From: Clostridiales bacterium
Lineage (GTDB): Bacteria > Bacillota > Clostridia > Oscillospirales > Oscillospiraceae
Assembly: GCA_004555655.1 (NCBI GenBank)
Contig: SFHJ01000009.1
Coordinates: 27,285-91,284, forward strand
Reading direction: 5' to 3'
DNA: 64,000 nt
This document shows, in pieces, positions 44,252 through 52,589 of this stretch. Numbering within the stretch: the first letter of the stretch is position 1; every line of letters begins with the position of its first letter. Both the position numbers and the translations under genes were made by a program. The notes under the pieces are model-generated. The model did not search any database, was not told the DNA's origin, and saw only the letters and a list, made by a program, of their open reading frames with translations.

Positions 44252-44697
44252 CAAGCCGCGCCGAAATTGTGCGCGTCATCGACGCGTGCGATTGCTGCCG
44301 CGTGGGCTTTGCGGACGCGGGCGGTGTGTATATCGTGCCGATGAATTTTGCGTATGTGGATAACGGCGCGCTGGGCGCGCTGTATTTCCACGGCGCGAAG
44401 GAGGGAAGAAAGGCCGGACTCATTGCCGCGCGGCCGGAGGTCGGCTTTGAGATGGACTGCGATCACCGTCTGAACCCGTCCGGGCGGGCCTGCGGATATT
44501 CCTTCGCGTATCAAAGCGTCATCGGCACGGGCCGGATTGGCCCGGTCGAAGACACCGGAGAAAAAAAGCGCGCGCTCGCTGCCATCATGGCGCACTACGC
44601 ACCCGAAAGCAGCTGGGACTTTACCGATGAACAGGCGCTTGCCGCGGCCGTCTTCCGGCTGGATATTGAGAGCCTCAGCTGCAAGGCGCACCCGTAG
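44227..44697 (+). CDS. pyridoxamine 5'-phosphate oxidase-related flavoprotein (NimA-like)
   Basis: 156 residues, split-barrel FMN-binding fold. DACDCCRVGFADAGGVYIVPMNFAY and GALYFHGAKEGRKAGLIAARPEVGFEM are the NimA/5-nitroimidazole-resistance-type signature. YQSVIGTGRIGPVEDTGEKKRAL completes the barrel. It may reduce or sequester small oxidants; drug resistance cannot be inferred. It starts within the MntR-like gene behind GGAGGAGG, so it is translationally coupled. Confidence 0.85.
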   Translation: MRRSDREVTSRAEIVRVIDACDCCRVGFADAGGVYIVPMNFAYVDNGALGALYFHGAKEGRKAGLIAARPEVGFEMDCDHRLNPSGRACGYSFAYQSVIGTGRIGPVEDTGEKKRALAAIMAHYAPESSWDFTDEQALAAAVFRLDIESLSCKAHP

Positions 44698-44712
44698 AGA
44701 AGGAGGAAAACG

Positions 44713-44973
44713 ATGTACGAGATTGACCGTGACCGCATCCCCGAGGCATACCGGCCGCTCAGTGCGTGGACATATTTTGGGCTGGAGATTCTGTACGCGC
44801 TGCCCATCGCCGGCTGGATTTTTCTGATCTGCCACGCCATCGGCAGCCGGAATATCAACAAGCGCAGCTTTGCGCGCAGCTATTTCTGCGTGTACGTCAT
44901 CGTGATTCTGCTGGTGATCGTCCTGCTCGCCTCGGGCGTGGGCCTGCGCATCACCGGCGGCAGGAATCTGTAA
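44713..44973 (+). CDS. small two-helix membrane protein, function unknown
   Basis: 86 residues. RPLSAWTYFGLEILYALPIAGWIFL and the second helix VYVIVILLVIVLLAS flank a polar loop with SRNINKRSFARSYF. Similar short proteins are, from memory, common in Clostridia. GAAGGAGG precedes the ATG, 15 nt after the flavoprotein gene. It is the last gene of this three-gene unit. Confidence 0.7.
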   Translation: MYEIDRDRIPEAYRPLSAWTYFGLEILYALPIAGWIFLICHAIGSRNINKRSFARSYFCVYVIVILLVIVLLASGVGLRITGGRNL

Positions 44974-45010
44974 AAAACGGTCTGAGCCTTCTGGGCTCAG
45001 ACCATTTTTT
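44974..45010. terminator. bidirectional terminator
   Basis: GGTCTGAGCC with GGGCTCAGACC around TTCT, with six A and six T on the two sides. It ends the MntR-like unit and, in the other direction, spoIIE. Confidence 0.88.
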
Positions 45011-45044
45011 CGACAGGATATTGTGTTTCGGCGGGAAATATTTC

Positions 45045-47099
45045 CTAGATGTGGGGTTTCGACAAAATTCGCGCCTTCGATGTGATATGCTTCTTCCAGG
45101 CGGCGGACGGATGCAGCCGCAGTGCGACAGCGGTCTGATCGTCCGTCTGGGTTTCTTCAATGCTGCCGAGAATGCCGGCTGCCAGCTCCCGCACCGGCTG
45201 CTCGCGGCAGCGGGCGAGGTACTGCTCGGTCTCTTCTCCGGCGGCGCCGTCGCTCACCAGAACCAGCGTCTGCTCTCTCTGCAAGGACAGCTTCACACAT
45301 TCGGCCTGGTGTGCCTCTCCCGCACCAAGCCCGGGTGGCGGTGAGGCTGTCCCGATTTTTATGACTTCTCCCTCCTGCAGCAGGTACGACGGCGGCGCGC
45401 CCCACTTGTGCAGAAAGCCCTCGCCCGTAACAAGGCTCACCTGCAGCAGATCGACGGTGGAAAATCCGCCGTCCTGGCGGAGAAGGTACACACCGTTGAG
45501 CATCTGCAGCGCGCCCAGCGCGTCAAAGCCCGATTCGATCATACTGCGCAGCAGCTTGGCCGCCGTGCGGCTCTCGTTTGCCGCGTCCGGGCCGGTGCCC
45601 ATCCCGTCGCACAGCAGCACGTAGTACCATTCTCCGCAGGTAAACGAGCACCCGTGGTCGCCCGATACGCTGTTTGCGCGCACGCCGCGCGCGCGAAAGC
45701 CCAGCTCGGGGGTGAAATTGGACGGCTGCACAGCCTCCGCACCCTCCGGCGCGCCCAGCTCGCGCAGCGCGCGGGCGAGAAAGCGGTAGTGGTCTGCCAG
45801 AATGGCGCGGCTTTCAGTCAGGCGCGCCTGATATTGCAGCTGGCACAGCCGCTCGTCGAGCGCCTCGTTCACGGCGGCGAGAAACGCGCCCACATGGCAG
45901 CAGCGCTCCAGAAAGAACGCGGGCAGATCCTCCCGAACGGCGCAGCCGCGCCGGAGAATGCGCGTGCTCGCACCCGAGAGCGCAAGATATGTGTCATGCG
46001 CGCACTCGTTCCAGCATACGCCGTATTTGCCGCAGCTGCGGCAGACGCGCTCGGCGGCACGGTCAAAGACCGCGGCCGACTGCGGTTCGCAGCTGCACGT
46101 ACCGCTGCGGTCCAGGATGCGCGTGATGTAGGACAAAACGTCCGAGATGCGCTCGAGCTTTTCACCCGTCGAACCCGTCTCCGGCGCATCGAGCGGCTGC
46201 GCCTGTGAAAACTGCCGCGCATCGAGCGGCAGGGCCAGAAGCGTCCCGAGCGCGGCGCCTGACAGCATGGCGGCATCCTTGCCGCCGGTAAAGAGCGTGC
46301 ATGACAGGCAGCAGGCCAAAAACAGCGCCGCGCGCAGGAGCTTTTTCTGCGGCTTTGCCGTGCGGCAGACGAGCGCGGCAAAAACCAGCATCGCGCAAAA
46401 TGACGTCTCCTGCGGGCAGGAGATATCCAGAATCAGGCCGCACGCCGCAGCGCAGAAGAGGCCCGACGGCTCGGCTGAAAGCACAAACACCGCGCCGGCG
46501 GCCAGAATCGTGCCGAGCGTCACGCCGCCCGGCAGCGCGATGCGCCCGCAGCCCGCCAGCAGCGAAAGCAGCAGCGCCCGCCGGGCGCGTCCGCTTTTTT
46601 CCGGCGCTGCGGCAAATGCGGCCGCGGCCGCGCCGAGCATTGCCAGCTTTGCCAGAAAAAACGCAATCTCGAACGCGTGCACGCGCCCGCCCAGCAGGCA
46701 GACGCCGCCCGGCAGTGCGTAGAGCGCGCATGCGCATGCGGGCACGAACCAGCGCCGGTCGCGCGGCAGAAGACCGTGAAAAATGCACGCGCCGGCCAGA
46801 ATCAGAAATCCGCCCGCGATCAGCTCCAGCGCGGCGGAAAAGCCCCAGAACAGAAGATACCCGACCGCCGCGCCGAGAAACGCGCCCACTGCGGCCGGGC
46901 CGAAGCCCGGCGCAGCCACCAGCGCCAGCGCCAGCGGAAGCGGCCGGTCAAAGAGCGCGGCGCGCGAGACGATGAGTCCTGCGAGGCACGCGCCGGCTGC
47001 CTGCGCTGCGGCGCGCAGGACGGGCCGCTCGGAAAGCCGCGCCTGCACCGCGCGTACGGAGCGCTGCGCGCAGGCGTGCAGACGCCTTGTGATGTTCAT
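45045..47099 (-). CDS. spoIIE: stage II sporulation protein E (PP2C-type phosphatase)
   Basis: 684 residues. The N-terminal ~290 residues hold about ten membrane helices. A central linker with CRSCGKYGVCWNECAHD follows, and the C-terminal PP2C domain has VSGDHGCSF and VLLCDGMGTGPDAANES (metal-binding Asp) and ends with DDQTAVALRL. SpoIIE dephosphorylates SpoIIAA to activate sigma-F in the forespore and helps polar septation. The start at 47099 has AGGAGGGAACGCG upstream; an open frame continues to 47168. Its presence implies an endospore former. Confidence 0.93.
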   Translation of the reverse strand: MNITRRLHACAQRSVRAVQARLSERPVLRAAAQAAGACLAGLIVSRAALFDRPLPLALALVAAPGFGPAAVGAFLGAAVGYLLFWGFSAALELIAGGFLILAGACIFHGLLPRDRRWFVPACACALYALPGGVCLLGGRVHAFEIAFFLAKLAMLGAAAAAFAAAPEKSGRARRALLLSLLAGCGRIALPGGVTLGTILAAGAVFVLSAEPSGLFCAAACGLILDISCPQETSFCAMLVFAALVCRTAKPQKKLLRAALFLACCLSCTLFTGGKDAAMLSGAALGTLLALPLDARQFSQAQPLDAPETGSTGEKLERISDVLSYITRILDRSGTCSCEPQSAAVFDRAAERVCRSCGKYGVCWNECAHDTYLALSGASTRILRRGCAVREDLPAFFLERCCHVGAFLAAVNEALDERLCQLQYQARLTESRAILADHYRFLARALRELGAPEGAEAVQPSNFTPELGFRARGVRANSVSGDHGCSFTCGEWYYVLLCDGMGTGPDAANESRTAAKLLRSMIESGFDALGALQMLNGVYLLRQDGGFSTVDLLQVSLVTGEGFLHKWGAPPSYLLQEGEVIKIGTASPPPGLGAGEAHQAECVKLSLQREQTLVLVSDGAAGEETEQYLARCREQPVRELAAGILGSIEETQTDDQTAVALRLHPSAAWKKHITSKARILSKPHI

Positions 47100-47246
47100 C
47101 GCGTTCCCTCCTGCTGCGCCCGGCTTCGGCCGGGTGTTTTCTTGCCAGAGCATACCACAAAGCGCCAAAAGAACCGGTCGGGAAATGGGACGGGAAATGC
47201 GCCCGGGAAAAAAACAGCTTTTCCCGTCTGCGCGCGGGCAAGGTGC

Positions 47247-47275
47247 TTGCAGTCCGGCGAAAAACGGCGTACAAT
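47247..47275 (+). promoter_or_regulatory. promoter of the CYTH gene
   Basis: TTGCAG (47247-47252), 17-nt spacer, TACAAT (47270-47275). Confidence 0.7.
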
Positions 47276-47317
47276 ATGAAAAATGGCCCGCGCTGTGCGG
47301 GCAAGAAGGAGAGGACC

Positions 47318-47920
47318 ATGGGAGTAGAATTGGAGATCAAGCTCGGGGTTAACGACCTGCAGCTGCTGGATTGCATTTTGTGCGATGTGCGTGTGCGCGA
47401 AAAGATGACGGGGCCGTTTTCCTATGTACCGATGCAGACGACGTATTTTGACACCGAAGACGGCGCGCTTTCCGGCCGGCACTGGATGCTGCGCGTGCGC
47501 AGCGAGGGCGAAACGAGCGTCGTCACCATGAAGACCGCCGCCGAGGGCTATGCGCGCGGCGAATGGAGCGTAGAAGCGGAGGTGCTTGACGAAGCAATCG
47601 GGCCGCTTGTCGCGCAGGGCGCGCCCGGGGAGCTCGAGGAGATTGCGCAGCAGACGCTCATCCCCATCTGCGGCGCAAAATTCACGCGCATTCTGGCGAA
47701 TCTGGAATTTTCCGACGGCAGCCGCTGCGAGCTGGCGGGCGACGTGGGCGATCTGATGGGCGCGGGCCGGTATGCGCCGCTGTGTGAGCTGGAGCTGGAG
47801 CTGAAAAGCGGCGCGCCCGACGCGATGCTTGCGCTGGCGCAGGAGCTGGAGCAGCAGTACCGCATCCAGGAGGAGCGCCGCAGCAAATTCGCCCGTGCGC
47901 GTGCGCTCGCCGGGAAATAA
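47318..47920 (+). CDS. CYTH-domain protein
   Basis: 200 residues. ELEIKLGV at the N-terminus is the E-x-E-x-K motif; later alternating acidic and basic strand residues (GHW-less MLRVRSEGETSVVTMK; CELELELKSG) form the CYTH tunnel that binds triphosphates with metal ions. Members include inorganic triphosphatases and thiamine-triphosphatases, which is the likely activity. AAGAAGGAGAGG precedes ATG 47318, with its own promoter. It lies 82 nt before the nicotinate phosphoribosyltransferase. Confidence 0.85.
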   Translation: MGVELEIKLGVNDLQLLDCILCDVRVREKMTGPFSYVPMQTTYFDTEDGALSGRHWMLRVRSEGETSVVTMKTAAEGYARGEWSVEAEVLDEAIGPLVAQGAPGELEEIAQQTLIPICGAKFTRILANLEFSDGSRCELAGDVGDLMGAGRYAPLCELELELKSGAPDAMLALAQELEQQYRIQEERRSKFARARALAGK

Positions 47921-47928
47921 CGCGGGAA

Positions 47929-47957
47929 TTGTCTTTTCCGGGCGTACATGCTATACT
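47929..47957 (+). promoter_or_regulatory. promoter of the nicotinate phosphoribosyltransferase gene
   Basis: TTGTCT (47929-47934), 17-nt spacer, extended -10 TGC-TATACT (47952-47957). Confidence 0.7.
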
Positions 47958-48002
47958 GAGGAAAATATGCCGCGCGGCGGCAAAAAAACGAGGGACAGAA
48001 CA

Positions 48003-49454
48003 ATGGATACAAACAAACGGCTGAATCTGACGATGCTCTGCGATTTCTATGAGCTTACCATGTCGAACGGCTATTTTGCGTGCGGAATGCAGGACAGGAT
48101 CACCTATTTTGACATCTTCTTCCGCACCGTGCCAGACAACGGCGGCTTTGCCATCGCGGCGGGGCTTGAGCAGGCGGTGGAGTATATCCAGCAGCTGCAT
48201 TTTGACGACGAGGACATCGCGTACCTTCGCGGCAGGAACATGTTCAGCGAGGAATTTCTGCAGTATCTGCGCAATTTCCGCTTCACCGGCGATGTCTGGG
48301 CCGTGCCCGAGGGCACGCCCATCTTCCCGCGCGAGCCGATCATGACCGTGCGCGCGCCTGCCATTCAGGCGCAGCTGGTCGAGACGTATCTGCTGCTGAC
48401 GCTCAACCATCAAAGCCTTATTGCCACGAAAGCCAACCGCGTGGTGCGCGCGGCAGAGGGCCGCACGGTGCTGGAATTCGGCTCGCGCCGGGCCCAGGGC
48501 GGAGACGGCGCAGTACTGGGCGCGCGCGCGGCATACATCGGCGGCTGCAAGGGCACGGCCTGCACCGTCTCCGACGAGCTGTTCGGCGTGCCGGCGGGCG
48601 GCACCATGGCGCATTCGTGGGTGCAGATGTTCGATTCTGAGTACGAGGCGTTCAAAACCTACTGCGAAATTTACCCCGACAACCCGACGCTGCTGGTGGA
48701 TACGTATAACACGCTCAAGCAGGGCGTGCCCGACGCGATCCGCGCCTTCAACGAGGTGTTAAAGCCCCGTGGCCTTACAAAGTGCGGCATCCGCCTGGAT
48801 TCAGGCGATATGACGTATCTGACGAAAAAGGCCAGAAAGATGCTCGACGACGCGGGCTGGCAGTCGTGCAGGATCTCGGTGTCCAATTCCCTTGACGAGC
48901 ACATCATCCGCGACCTTCTGATGCAGGGCGCGCAAATCGACATGTTCGGCGTCGGCGAGCGGCTCATCACCGCAAAATCCGAGCCGGTCTTCGGCGGCGT
49001 GTATAAGCTCACTGCCGTCGAGGACGAGGCCGGCAATATCATCCCCAAGATCAAGATCAGCGAGAATGTGGGCAAGATCACAAACCCGCACTTCAAGAAG
49101 CTCTACCGCTTCTTCGGCAACGACACCGGCAAGGCCATCGCCGACTATCTGTGCGTGTACGATGAGACGGTGGACGATTCGCACGATCTGGAGATCTTCG
49201 ACCCCGAGGCGACGTGGAAGCGCAAGACCGTGTACAACTTTACGGCCAGGGAGCTGATGGTTCCCATCTTCCGCGGCGGCAAGCTGGTGTACAAGCTGCC
49301 CACGCTTGCCGAGATTCAGTCCTACTGCGCCGCACAGGTCGATACCCTCTGGGACGAGGTCAAGCGCTTTGACAACCCGCATACCTACTATGTCGACCTC
49401 TCGCAGAAGCTGTGGAGCATCAAAGACGAGCTGCTGCGCGAAAACAGCCGATGA
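48003..49454 (+). CDS. pncB: nicotinate phosphoribosyltransferase
   Basis: 483 residues. It converts nicotinate and PRPP to nicotinate mononucleotide, salvaging NAD precursors. LCDFYELTMSNGYF is the family start. EFGSRRAQGGDGAVLGARAAYIGGC and GIRLDSGDMTYL carry substrate and PRPP sites, with FGVGERLITAKSEPVFGGVYKL following. The ribosome site GAGGGAC is 7 nt before the ATG. Its stop overlaps the ATG of a membrane protein gene (ATGA at 49451-49454). Confidence 0.94.
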   Translation: MDTNKRLNLTMLCDFYELTMSNGYFACGMQDRITYFDIFFRTVPDNGGFAIAAGLEQAVEYIQQLHFDDEDIAYLRGRNMFSEEFLQYLRNFRFTGDVWAVPEGTPIFPREPIMTVRAPAIQAQLVETYLLLTLNHQSLIATKANRVVRAAEGRTVLEFGSRRAQGGDGAVLGARAAYIGGCKGTACTVSDELFGVPAGGTMAHSWVQMFDSEYEAFKTYCEIYPDNPTLLVDTYNTLKQGVPDAIRAFNEVLKPRGLTKCGIRLDSGDMTYLTKKARKMLDDAGWQSCRISVSNSLDEHIIRDLLMQGAQIDMFGVGERLITAKSEPVFGGVYKLTAVEDEAGNIIPKIKISENVGKITNPHFKKLYRFFGNDTGKAIADYLCVYDETVDDSHDLEIFDPEATWKRKTVYNFTARELMVPIFRGGKLVYKLPTLAEIQSYCAAQVDTLWDEVKRFDNPHTYYVDLSQKLWSIKDELLRENSR

Positions 49455-49966
49455 ACCGCGCATCAAAGGACATTGCCCTGTGCGGGCTCCTGTGCGCGCT
49501 CGCGGTGGCGGTGATGTCGCTCGGCACGCTCATTCCGGCGGCGACGTTCTGCTGCCCGGTGCTCGCCAGCGCTGCGCTTGTGCTGGCGCGGCCGCGCGTG
49601 GCGAACCGGCTCCTGTGGGCGATGTACGCCGCCATCGCAATTCTGAGCCTGCTGCTCGCGCCGGATAAGGAAGCCGCGGCAGTCTTTCTCGCACTGGGCT
49701 ACTATCCCATCGTCCGGCCTGTGATTGAGCGGAAAAAGCCGCTCGTGCGCTGGTGCGCGAAGCTGGCGCTGTTCTATGCGGCCATCTGTCTGGTGTACGC
49801 GGCGCTTCTGTTCGTCCTGCGCCCGGCGGAGCTGGTGGCGGAGTTTGACGAAATGGGAAAAATCATGGCGCTGGCGCTTCTGGGGCTTGGCGGCGTGGTG
49901 TTCGTGCTGTACGATCTGGCGCTGGGCGTATGGGAGCGGCGATTGGCGACAAGAAGGAAAGGATAA
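49451..49966 (+). CDS. small membrane protein, possible ECF-type S-component
   Basis: 171 residues with about five membrane helices. The first helix region, CGLLCALAVAVMSLGTLIPAATFCCPVLAS, resembles the N-terminus of ECF transporter substrate-binding (S) proteins and related DUF2232-like proteins. Overlap with the nicotinate phosphoribosyltransferase suggests a link to niacin uptake, as with NiaX-type S-components. However, residue-level similarity to NiaX cannot be judged by eye, so this is inference. Confidence 0.6.
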   Translation: MNRASKDIALCGLLCALAVAVMSLGTLIPAATFCCPVLASAALVLARPRVANRLLWAMYAAIAILSLLLAPDKEAAAVFLALGYYPIVRPVIERKKPLVRWCAKLALFYAAICLVYAALLFVLRPAELVAEFDEMGKIMALALLGLGGVVFVLYDLALGVWERRLATRRKG

Positions 49967-49971
49967 CTGCT

Positions 49972-50949
49972 ATGATTCGATTTGGTATCATCGGAAGAAA
50001 TTTTGTGGTCGACTGGATGCTGGGTGCAATGGCAGCGGTGCCCGGAGTGGAGCCTGTGGCCATCTGCTCGCGAAACGAGGCCACCGGCCGGGAATTTGCC
50101 GAAAAAAACGGCCTCGGGCACGTTTTTACGAGCGTGGAAGAAATGGCCGCGTCGGACTGTGTCGACGCGGTGTATATCGCAAGTCCCAACTACTGCCACT
50201 TTGCGCAGGCCGAGATCTGTCTGCGCGCGGGCAAGCACGTGCTGTGCGAAAAGCCCGCCACGCTGACGGCGGATGAGACGCGCCGGCTTGTGGCGCTGGC
50301 CCGCGAGAAGAACGTGGTGTTTCTCGAGGCCATGCGCTTCGTCTTTGACGACGCGCTGGATATCATCGAGCAAAATCTTCCCCGCATCGGCGCGCTGCGC
50401 CGCGTGACGGTGGAGTTCACGCAGTATTCCTCGCGCTACGACCGCATCCGCGCAGGCGAAAAGGGCATCAACGCCTTCACTCCCGCGCTGGGAAACGCCG
50501 CAATTATGGACATGGGCTGCTACTGCATCCACGGCATTGTGCGCCTGTTCGGCAAGCCCCGGAGCGTGAAGGCCGTTTCCGTCAAGCTGAGCTCCGGCTT
50601 TGAGGGCAGCGGCGTGGTACTGATGGGCTACGACGGCTTTACGGCCGAGGCCGTCTATTCAAAGGTCGCCTCGCAGATCGCGCCCACGACGTTTCTGGGA
50701 GAAGACGGCGCAATCCTGCTTGACGATATCAACAGGACCAAGCGCGTCTGGCTGCAGCTGCGCAAGGGCGGGACCGAAGAGCTGGGCTACAATGAAAAGC
50801 TGCCCATCAACATGACGTGCGTGCTGCGCGAATTCGCGGATTATGTTGAGCGCTGCGAGCAGCCTGAAAAACGCAATCAGGACAGCGTCTGGACGATGGA
50901 GGTCATTGATGAGGCAAGACGCCAGACGGGCGTGACATTTACAGAATAA
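49972..50949 (+). CDS. Gfo/Idh/MocA-family oxidoreductase
   Basis: 325 residues. N-terminal Rossmann FGIIGRNFVVDWMLGAM; DAVYIASPNYCHFAQAEICLRAGKHVLCEKPA contains the EKP motif with the catalytic-region Lys. The C-terminal alpha/beta domain includes MDMGCYCIH. NAD(P)-dependent oxidation of a sugar, cyclitol or related compound is likely; substrate unknown. GGAAAGGA ribosome site. It is the third gene of the unit starting at the nicotinate phosphoribosyltransferase, 5 nt after the membrane protein. Confidence 0.88.
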   Translation: MIRFGIIGRNFVVDWMLGAMAAVPGVEPVAICSRNEATGREFAEKNGLGHVFTSVEEMAASDCVDAVYIASPNYCHFAQAEICLRAGKHVLCEKPATLTADETRRLVALAREKNVVFLEAMRFVFDDALDIIEQNLPRIGALRRVTVEFTQYSSRYDRIRAGEKGINAFTPALGNAAIMDMGCYCIHGIVRLFGKPRSVKAVSVKLSSGFEGSGVVLMGYDGFTAEAVYSKVASQIAPTTFLGEDGAILLDDINRTKRVWLQLRKGGTEELGYNEKLPINMTCVLREFADYVERCEQPEKRNQDSVWTMEVIDEARRQTGVTFTE

Positions 50950-50987
50950 AAAGCGGCTCTGTACCGGGTGGTACAGAGCCGCTTTTG
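50947..50987. terminator. bidirectional terminator
   Basis: AAAAGCGGCTCTGTACC with GGTACAGAGCCGCTTTT. It separates the oxidoreductase from the convergent zinc ABC operon. Confidence 0.9.
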
Positions 50988-50994
50988 CATATGT

Positions 50995-51834
50995 TCAGCT
51001 TCTGGTATTGCGGAAACAGAACGTCACGGCGAAATACACCGCCAGATACAGCGCAATCGTCGCGCCCGCCGAGCAGCCGAGGTAATACGCGCTCACAAGC
51101 CCCGCCACTGAGCAGCCCAGCGCGCCCAGCACCGAGTACAGGTGGTATTCGCGCACGTTGCGCGCGATGTTGCGCGAGGCCGCCGCCGGCAGCACGAGCA
51201 GAGAATTGATGACCATCAGGCCCACCCAGCTCATCGCCAGCGTGACCACCACCGCGATGCAGACGGTAAAAACCGTCTCGGTGCGCGCGGTCGCGATACC
51301 GCGCGAAGAAGCCAGCTGCGGGTGCACAGCGGTCAGAATGAGTCCGTTGGAAATGACGGCCCAGAGGATGAGCACCGCGACAAGCACCAGCGCCAAAAGG
51401 CCGATTTCGCCCGGCGTGACCGAGAGGATATCGCCGATGAGATAGCGGTTGAACTTTGTAAAGCTGTTGCCGTTCAGGGTCGCAATAAAAATGCCCAGCG
51501 CCACGGCCGTGGAGGAAAAGACACCGATGATGGTGTCGGCAGACTGGCTCGAGCGGCTGCGCACAAAGCAGAACAGCAGCGCGAACACCGCGGCGAGGCC
51601 CACAGCGAAATACATCGGCTGCACCGCGCCGCACAGAACGCCAATGGCGATGCCGGTAAAGCCCGAGTGGCCCAGCGCGTCGGAGAAAAAGCTCATCTTG
51701 CCCGTGACGATCATTGTGGACAGGATGCCGAACAGCGGCGCCATAATCAAAACGGCCAGAAGCGCGTTTCGCATGAAATTCATGCTGAGAAACTCCCCGC
51801 CGATGGCCCCGCAGATCGCATACCAGATACTCAT
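50995..51834 (-). CDS. zinc/manganese-type ABC transporter permease (ZnuB family)
   Basis: 279 residues with eight membrane segments. ILSTMIVTGKMSFFSDALGHSGF is the ABC-3 family cytoplasmic motif; SWVGLMVINSLLVLPAAASRNI is another conserved stretch. It overlaps the ATPase gene by 4 nt (ATGA) and is the last gene of binding protein-ATPase-permease. Confidence 0.92.
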   Translation of the reverse strand: MSIWYAICGAIGGEFLSMNFMRNALLAVLIMAPLFGILSTMIVTGKMSFFSDALGHSGFTGIAIGVLCGAVQPMYFAVGLAAVFALLFCFVRSRSSQSADTIIGVFSSTAVALGIFIATLNGNSFTKFNRYLIGDILSVTPGEIGLLALVLVAVLILWAVISNGLILTAVHPQLASSRGIATARTETVFTVCIAVVVTLAMSWVGLMVINSLLVLPAAASRNIARNVREYHLYSVLGALGCSVAGLVSAYYLGCSAGATIALYLAVYFAVTFCFRNTRS

Positions 51835-52589
51835 GCCTCGCCGCCTCCCGTCATATGAAATGCGCGGGCAAACTCGTCGGAGTTCAGTACGTCCAGCGGC
51901 GTGCCCTTGCGCAGAATGCTGCTCTGCAGCAGTACGACCTGATCGACGTGCGCCTCGAGCGTGGAAAAATCGTGCGTCGTCATTAAAATGGACAGGTCAT
52001 ATTTGCTGCGGATCTCATCGAGCATGTCCATCAGCAAATCCATGCCCTCCACGTCCACGCCGGAGAGCGGCTCGTCGAGAATGAGCATGTTGGGCATCGG
52101 CTCGAGCGCCAGCGCCAACAGAACCCGCTGCAGCTCGCCGCCCGAGAGCGCGCCCACGCGCTTTTCGATGAGGCTCTCGCCGTGCACGCGCATCAGGCAC
52201 TCGGTAACCTTTGCACGCATCTGCTTTGTCGGCGGCAGAAAGGCCGGACGCTTGAAGATGCAGCAGGTGAAAAGGTCGAGTACGCTCACGGGGTCGGCCC
52301 GGTCAAAGGCCGGGCTCTGCGGCACGTAGCCAATGCGGAGCTTCTCTTTTTTGCCGCCGGTATGGAATGTGATCGAGCCTTCATACTCGCGCTGGCCAAG
52401 AATTGCGCGGATGAGCGTGGATTTACCCGCGCCGTTCGGGCCGATGAGCGCCACCAGCTGCCCGCAGTGCATATGCAGGTTGATGTTGTCCAGAATCGTC
52501 TCACCGCCGATTTTCACGGTGAGATTTTCAATTTTTAAACAGCACGCGTCGCCGCAGCTGCCGCCGTGCAGATGCTTGCAGTCGTTCAT
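51831..52589 (-). CDS. zinc/manganese-type ABC ATPase with Cys/His-rich N-terminus
   Basis: 252 residues. Before the ATPase core lies NDCKHLHGGSCGDACC, four Cys and two His in 16 residues, which could bind metal. Then Walker A GPNGAGKST, Q-loop YVPQSPAF, signature LSGGELQRVLLALAL, Walker B MLILDEPLSGVD and switch His MTTHDF. It overlaps neighbours on both sides by 4 nt. Confidence 0.92.
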   Translation of the reverse strand: MNDCKHLHGGSCGDACCLKIENLTVKIGGETILDNINLHMHCGQLVALIGPNGAGKSTLIRAILGQREYEGSITFHTGGKKEKLRIGYVPQSPAFDRADPVSVLDLFTCCIFKRPAFLPPTKQMRAKVTECLMRVHGESLIEKRVGALSGGELQRVLLALALEPMPNMLILDEPLSGVDVEGMDLLMDMLDEIRSKYDLSILMTTHDFSTLEAHVDQVVLLQSSILRKGTPLDVLNSDEFARAFHMTGGGEA

